This document shows, in pieces, positions 33,110-36,607 of a DNA stretch of 36,607 bases. Numbering within the stretch: position 1 is the stretch's first letter; the number at the start of each line of letters is the position of its first letter. Position numbers and translations under genes: made by a program. Origin of the DNA: Acidobacteriota bacterium (GTDB taxonomy: Bacteria > Acidobacteriota > Terriglobia > Acidiferrales > UBA7541); NCBI GenBank assembly GCA_021818865.1, contig JAKASX010000031.1:1-36607 (forward strand), given 5' to 3'. The notes under the pieces were generated by a model. It did not search any database, was not told the origin of the DNA, and saw only the letters and a program-made list of their open reading frames with translations.

Positions 33110-33649
33110 GTGTTCACCTGTCCCTCCTGCGAGCAGACGATCAATCCGGCCAGCGAAATCTGTCCGTATTGCCACGCCGAGCTTGTCCCCGCGCGGCCGG
33201 CGGCTCACCACAAGGAGCAGCGCCGCGGCCTGTTGATCACGATTGCCGCCGCGCTGGCGCTGGTCGGCGGAATCTGGGCGGTCTTCTATTTCGTTCTGCC
33301 GAAGCCGACCGTCGCGCCGCCGCCCATTGCCGAAAGCGCCGCCGTCGCGGCCCTGCGGCAAGCGGCCGCCGCCGTCCAGTCCTACGCCCGCCACGAGGGC
33401 GGCTATCCCGTAACGATCGTTCAGGTGCAGAGTCAGGCCAGCGCCGCATTCGCCAGCGCCCGCGGCAACGGCTATTACCTTGTCTACCGCGCCGGCTCGC
33501 CCGGTAACGACGGCAACATCCACTCGTTCGTTTTGCTCGCCCGGCCCGATTATTACGGCTATCGCAATTTCTACGTGGACCAGACCGGCATCGTTCGCGC
33601 CACACGCCAGAATCGCCCCGCCGACGCACACGACCCTCCCATTTCCTGA
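33110..33649 (+). CDS. Zinc-ribbon protein with one TM helix and extracytoplasmic domain
   Basis: 179 residues from a GTG start. A rubredoxin-like zinc ribbon (CPSC and CPYC; C4, C7, C18, C21) is followed by a basic stretch (HHKEQRRG) and a TM helix at about 40-64. An extracytoplasmic domain of about 110 residues comes next (ALRQAAAAVQSYARHEGGYPVT, then YYLVYRAGS and YRNFYVDQTGIVRAT). This domain resembles the globular part of type IV pilin-like/pseudopilin proteins, but the pilin signal is missing. The function is unknown. It starts 15 bases after the preceding gene and may be co-transcribed. Confidence 0.7.
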   Translation: MFTCPSCEQTINPASEICPYCHAELVPARPAAHHKEQRRGLLITIAAALALVGGIWAVFYFVLPKPTVAPPPIAESAAVAALRQAAAAVQSYARHEGGYPVTIVQVQSQASAAFASARGNGYYLVYRAGSPGNDGNIHSFVLLARPDYYGYRNFYVDQTGIVRATRQNRPADAHDPPIS

Positions 33650-33726
33650 TCCCGTTGCGCAGCGCCCATCCGCTCGGCGAGTTGCGTTTCGCCCGCATCG
33701 CCGCCGGCCCGCGTTCGAATCGCGCA

Positions 33727-33735
33727 TGTTATACT
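33727..33735 (+). promoter_or_regulatory. Extended -10 promoter of tRNA-Ser
   Basis: TGTTATACT fits the extended -10 pattern TGnTATAAT. The predicted start is about 20 bases upstream of the tRNA. No -35 box is visible. Confidence 0.5.
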
Positions 33736-33761
33736 TCCCCGCGGTGGCTTTCTCACCTCGC

Positions 33762-33855
33762 GGAGAGGTGCTGGAGTGGCCGAACAGGGCTGCCTGCTAA
33801 GCAGTTACACCGGCTAAAACCGGTGTCGGGGGTTCGAATCCCCCCCTCTCCGCCA
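33762..33855 (+). tRNA. tRNA-Ser (anticodon GCT)
   Basis: The 94-base sequence folds as a class II tRNA. The acceptor stem GGAGAGG/CCTCTCC is followed by G and an encoded CCA. The anticodon loop CTGCTAA has GCT at 33796-33798, reading AGC/AGU serine codons. A long variable arm (ACACCGG...CCGGTGT) and the T-arm GGGGG-TTCGAAT-CCCCC are intact. Confidence 0.97.
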
Positions 33856-33887
33856 GCCTCTTCCTGTGTCCAGCCCGGAGACATGGG

Positions 33888-33964
33888 TAACACAATGTAC
33901 CGGTCACATGGGTGACACTTTGGGTCCGAACGGGTTGTCGAGCGATTCCCGCACCCGAGTTTCC
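33888..33964 (+). repeat. Direct repeat copy 1 (ACATGGGTGACAC type)
   Basis: It shares GTACCGGnCACATGGGTGAC, AACGGGT, AGCGnTTCCC and ACCCGA in the same order and orientation with 36140-36213. ACATGGGTAACAC just upstream is a half-copy. The motif resembles sequences seen at ends of IS481-like elements (from memory, not verified). Confidence 0.65.
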
Positions 33965-34042
33965 AGATCGAAGCGCCCGAAATCCTAATCCCCGAAAGCT
34001 CACTAGCCAGATATCGCCGGGATTTAGCCCGCGAAGACTGTG

Positions 34043-34066
34043 CTGAAGTTGACTCCTTTATGGCCC
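34043..34066 (+). repeat. 24-bp repeat, copy 1
   Basis: CTGAAGTTGACTCCTTTATG followed by GCCC. It is closely related and in the same orientation as the copy at 35850-35873 on the other side of the sulfatase gene. Confidence 0.5.
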
Positions 34067-34275
34067 AAACAGATGCTCCCGCAACGGGCGCCGAACGCTC
34101 CTTGCAAGGCATTAATCTCCCAGGGAGGAGTGTTGACTCCTGAACTTGGCAGGCGTACAACGGAAGAAAGGTCGTGAAAACTGCTCCGCGAGCAATGCCC
34201 CAGGTGCCGGTTCGCCCGGCCTGAGTCAGATAGGCTTCTTCTCCTCGCGGCTACAAGCGATGGGAGCAACGCACC

Positions 34276-35787
34276 ATGAGCCGACGCAATATTTCTCCAT
34301 TGGCCGTCCAAACCACTGCCCGCGCAAACTCTCGCAGGTCTCGGCGTTCAGATGCAGCGCATGCCGAAACGCCTGTCAGGGGAGGGGAAACCGCGTTCCG
34401 AAGTATGCCCGGACCGTCACGGAGCACCCAGAGACTGCCCAACATCGTCCTTGTCTTGATGGACAATCTCGGCTATGGAGAGCTAGGGGTTTACGGTGGC
34501 GGCATCCTGCGTGGCGCACCGACTCCCCGCATCGATCATCTGGCCGCCGAAGGAACGCGTCTGCTGAATTTCAACGTCGAGGCGCAATGCACGCCGAGCC
34601 GGGCCGCGTTGATGACGGGAAGATACGCCATCCGCACCGGCAACGGCTCAGTTCCCATTGGGACGGCGCGCTACGGTCTCGTGCAATGGGAATACACCAT
34701 TGCGGAAATGCTTTCCGATGTCGGCTACGCCACTGGTGCTTTTGGCAAATGGCATTTGGGCCACTCGGAGGGTCGCTACCCGACGGATCAGGGCTTCGAC
34801 GAATGGTATGGGATCCCCAACTCCAGCGACGAGTCTTTTTGGCCGGATAGCTCGACGTACAGACCCGACTCGCATCCCATGGCGGCGCCCGAGTTTGTGA
34901 TGGAGAGCAGGAGTGGCCAGACCCCCAAGCAACTCAAAATCTACGACCTCGCTTGCCGCCGGATCATGGACCGGGAACTGACCGACAAAGCTAAAGACTT
35001 CATGACGCGCCAGGTCAAGGCGCGGAAGCCATTCTTCGCGTTCGTCCCCTACACCATGCCTCATCACCCGGTAATTCCGGCCCCGGAATTTGACGGCAAG
35101 ACCGGCAACGGCTACTGGGCCGACGCGCTGGCCCAAATCGACGCCTACGTAGGCGAGCTGCTGGACACCATCGGAAAGCTCGGCGTCAGAGAGAACACCA
35201 TTTTCATCTTCACATCCGACAATGGTTCCGAGATGTTGGAACCGTGGAACGGCTGGGCTGGTCCATGGCGTGGAACATACTTTACCGGTCTTGAAGGCTC
35301 GTTGCGCGTTCCTTTCATCATCCGCTGGCCCGGCAAGGTTCCCGCCGGTCGCGTGAGCAATGAGATCGTGCATGAGATGGATTTATTCACAACGGTCGCG
35401 TCCATCGTAGGTGGAAAAGTGCCGACAGACCGTGCAATGGATGGCGTTGACCAAAGTGAGTTCCTGCTGGGTGGACAGGAGAAGTCCAACCGGGACGCCA
35501 TCGTCGTTTATGTCGGCAATGAGATCTACGGGGTGAAGTGGCGGAACTGGAAAATGATGTTCAGGGAACTCGCGACGGGAACGGCCCCGGTCGAACAATG
35601 GAGCATACCCAGGCTCTTCAATCTCAACCTGGACCCAAGAGAGGAGCACTCGCTCAGCTACGAAGGTCAGTGCACCTGGGTGCTGCTGCCGGCGAACAAG
35701 GTCCTGTCCGACCACTTGGCATCGCTGAAGAATTATCCGCCGATTCCGCCAGGCACGCCGGACCCCTACCTGCCCCATAACCTGTAA
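34276..35787 (+). CDS. Sulfatase (arylsulfatase type)
   Basis: 503 residues of the alkaline phosphatase/sulfatase superfamily, hydrolysing sulfate esters. The maturation motif CTPSRAALMTGR is at C105; the Cys is converted to formylglycine by a separate enzyme. Metal and sulfate ligands are seen in LVLMDNLGYGELG (the second Asp of the usual DD is Asn), FGKWHLG, PHHPV and TSDNGSE. The first 50 residues are basic and not a clear signal peptide, so location is uncertain. A start at ATG 34405 would remove them; 34276 is kept because GGGAG lies upstream. Base composition looks less G/C-saturated than neighbours, and the gene lies between repeat pairs beside a tRNA, which suggests acquisition by transfer. 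Confidence 0.88.
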   Translation: MSRRNISPLAVQTTARANSRRSRRSDAAHAETPVRGGETAFRSMPGPSRSTQRLPNIVLVLMDNLGYGELGVYGGGILRGAPTPRIDHLAAEGTRLLNFNVEAQCTPSRAALMTGRYAIRTGNGSVPIGTARYGLVQWEYTIAEMLSDVGYATGAFGKWHLGHSEGRYPTDQGFDEWYGIPNSSDESFWPDSSTYRPDSHPMAAPEFVMESRSGQTPKQLKIYDLACRRIMDRELTDKAKDFMTRQVKARKPFFAFVPYTMPHHPVIPAPEFDGKTGNGYWADALAQIDAYVGELLDTIGKLGVRENTIFIFTSDNGSEMLEPWNGWAGPWRGTYFTGLEGSLRVPFIIRWPGKVPAGRVSNEIVHEMDLFTTVASIVGGKVPTDRAMDGVDQSEFLLGGQEKSNRDAIVVYVGNEIYGVKWRNWKMMFRELATGTAPVEQWSIPRLFNLNLDPREEHSLSYEGQCTWVLLPANKVLSDHLASLKNYPPIPPGTPDPYLPHNL

Positions 35788-35849
35788 AGCTGACCTGCCA
35801 GTTATCGTCTCGACTCCCTTGATGCCGACGGCCTGCTAGGCAAGGCAGT

Positions 35850-35873
35850 CTGAAGTTGATCCTTTTGCGGCCC
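35850..35873 (+). repeat. 24-bp repeat, copy 2
   Basis: CTGAAGTTGATCCTTTTGCG followed by GCCC, matching copy 1 at 34043-34066 with a one-base shift in the middle. Confidence 0.5.
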
Positions 35874-35951
35874 GCGAAGCACGTCCGGGCGTTACCGATC
35901 GAATTTCCCTCTATACGCTGGCAATTTCCCGGCGACGCCATTGCGAGACGT

Positions 35952-36137
35952 CCTAGCCCAAGTTCGTCACGGAAGGGGACTGAGCGTGGATAAGTCGAGT
36001 GGAATCAGCTCAGGCTGGGGCTGAGTCTGCACTACATCGCCTTCTCGACGAGGCTGCCCTGGAAAGAAATTGCTTCGGAAAGGGAGCCCGCCCCAAAGAT
36101 CGTTAAACCACAGCCACGGTGACGAACTTGGGCCAGG
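35952..36137. mobile_element. 186-bp inverted-repeat element (MITE-like)
   Basis: CCTAGCCCAAGTTCGTCAC (35952-35970) and GTGACGAACTTGGGCCAGG (36119-36137) are 19-bp inverted repeats with one mismatch. The 148-base interior has no coding capacity. No clear target-site duplication is seen at the edges. It could be a MITE or the two ends of a collapsed insertion sequence. Confidence 0.5.
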
Positions 36138-36139
36138 GC

Positions 36140-36213
36140 TAACAGACCGTACCGGACACATGGGTGACACCCGTTCGCCAAACGGGTCAGGAGCGGTTCC
36201 CATACCCGAATCC
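36140..36213 (+). repeat. Direct repeat copy 2 (ACATGGGTGACAC type)
   Basis: Homologous to 33888-33964 in the same orientation. It starts 2 bases after the right inverted repeat of the 186-bp element. Confidence 0.65.
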
Positions 36214-36239
36214 AATGATTGTCCTATGTTCGGCTTGCC

Positions 36240-36491
36240 TTACGCCGAGAAAGAAAGCGAAGCGAGCTGCTTTTGCCCGCTCGCCAGCAGGTAGATTTTT
36301 CGGCTGACCGCCGAGGCGTAGATGTAGTAAACCGAATCGTCGTCGTGGACTTCGTAGAAGCCCGGCCGGCGCGGATCTTCATGAACGTCCGAGCCATCAG
36401 CCAGCAGCGTGCGCAGCCTTTCGACGACCGGATACGGATGATTCCGCGGATCTTCGATCCGCCAGTCTCGATTCCAGTTGAACTTCGTCAT
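36240..36491 (-). CDS. Uncharacterised 83-residue protein
   Basis: I do not recognise the family. The ATG at 36491 (MTKFNWNRDWRIEDPRNHPYP) is preferred; the frame runs open to 36596, but that extension overlaps a promoter-like region and looks non-coding. The product is small, rich in charged and aromatic residues, and has a predicted beta hairpin (GFYEVHDDDSVYYIYASAV, then RKIYLLASG). There is no signal peptide or TM segment. A GGGGTGG stretch lies about 6 bases before the start. Its stop is 26 bases from the right end of the ~75-bp repeat. Confidence 0.55.
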   Translation of the reverse strand: MTKFNWNRDWRIEDPRNHPYPVVERLRTLLADGSDVHEDPRRPGFYEVHDDDSVYYIYASAVSRKIYLLASGQKQLASLSFSA

Positions 36492-36607
36492 GTTGCCACC
36501 CCGGGCATAGCTTTCATGTATGGTCACAGATACGAGGCTGGAACGGGAAATGTTTCCTGCGGTGGCCCGCCCTTTATCCACAGGGCCTCGAAACATTGGA
36601 TCGAGGA

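Larger units (their letters stand above)
33856..34275. other. tRNA-proximal intergenic region with mobile-element-like repeats
   Basis: No gene is supported. It contains copy 1 of the ~75-bp direct repeat (33888-33964), copy 1 of a 24-bp repeat (34043-34066), and TTGACTCCT again at about 34134. No transposase or integrase is present. Confidence 0.55.
35788..36239. other. Intergenic region with insertion-element remnants
   Basis: No gene is supported. It holds the second 24-bp repeat, an inverted-repeat element (35952-36137) and copy 2 of the ~75-bp repeat, directly adjoining each other. Confidence 0.55.

Noticed and set aside
33762-36213. Integrative element using tRNA-Ser as attachment site
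   Set aside because: No integrase gene and no duplicated 3' end of the tRNA were found further right in the window, so only repeat-flanking, not tRNA-site integration, is supported.

Overview
The window looks like a chromosomal segment of an Acidobacteriota genome, most likely Terriglobia-like. This is inferred from gene content: a VWFA-related protein of the acidobacterial type, a membrane regulator combining an HTH, one TM segment and a propeller, an exosortase J-like locus, a DUF1326 protein, and many short palindromic repeats between genes. Codon use is strongly G/C-ending, so very long shadow frames lie antisense to real genes. No phage, plasmid or CRISPR signature is seen.

Layout. 1-4085 (+): the end of a family 5 solute-binding protein, followed without a gap by an NtrY/NtrC-like two-component pair. 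4086-4568: a repeat-filled convergent gap. 4569-9975 (-): a heat-shock cluster, dnaK, an unknown small gene, dnaJ, hspR and a DnaC-like ATPase. It is driven by a near-consensus sigma-70 promoter overlapped by a HAIR-like inverted repeat, the expected HspR target. 10226-12191 (+): two tandem DsbA-like proteins and a MauE/DoxX-like membrane protein. 12295-15218 (+): an S9 (DPP IV-type) peptidase and an isochorismatase-like hydrolase. 15275-18175 (-): a VWFA-related protein and a DUF4139 protein. 18250-22422 (+): a promoter and a four-gene operon for a periplasmic molybdenum hydroxylase (Fe-S, Moco and FAD subunits) plus a 71-residue Cys-rich protein.

22803-30787 is the most unusual part. A membrane-anchored regulator (-) faces a + strand cluster: a 74-residue protein ending in a PExP-CTERM-like tail, an exosortase, an EpsI-like protein and two paralogous lipoproteins that each carry about seven propeller repeats. 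After signal-peptide and tail cleavage the small protein would leave only about ten residues, so this may be a dedicated exosortase system with a very small product.

31600-33649 (+) holds three small exported or membrane proteins, with terminator-like hairpins between the first two. A tRNA-Ser(GCT) gene follows at 33762-33855. From there to about 36213 is a mobile-looking segment: two direct repeats of about 75 bp, a pair of 24-bp repeats and a 186-bp inverted-repeat element surround a sulfatase gene. A small unknown gene (-) closes the window.
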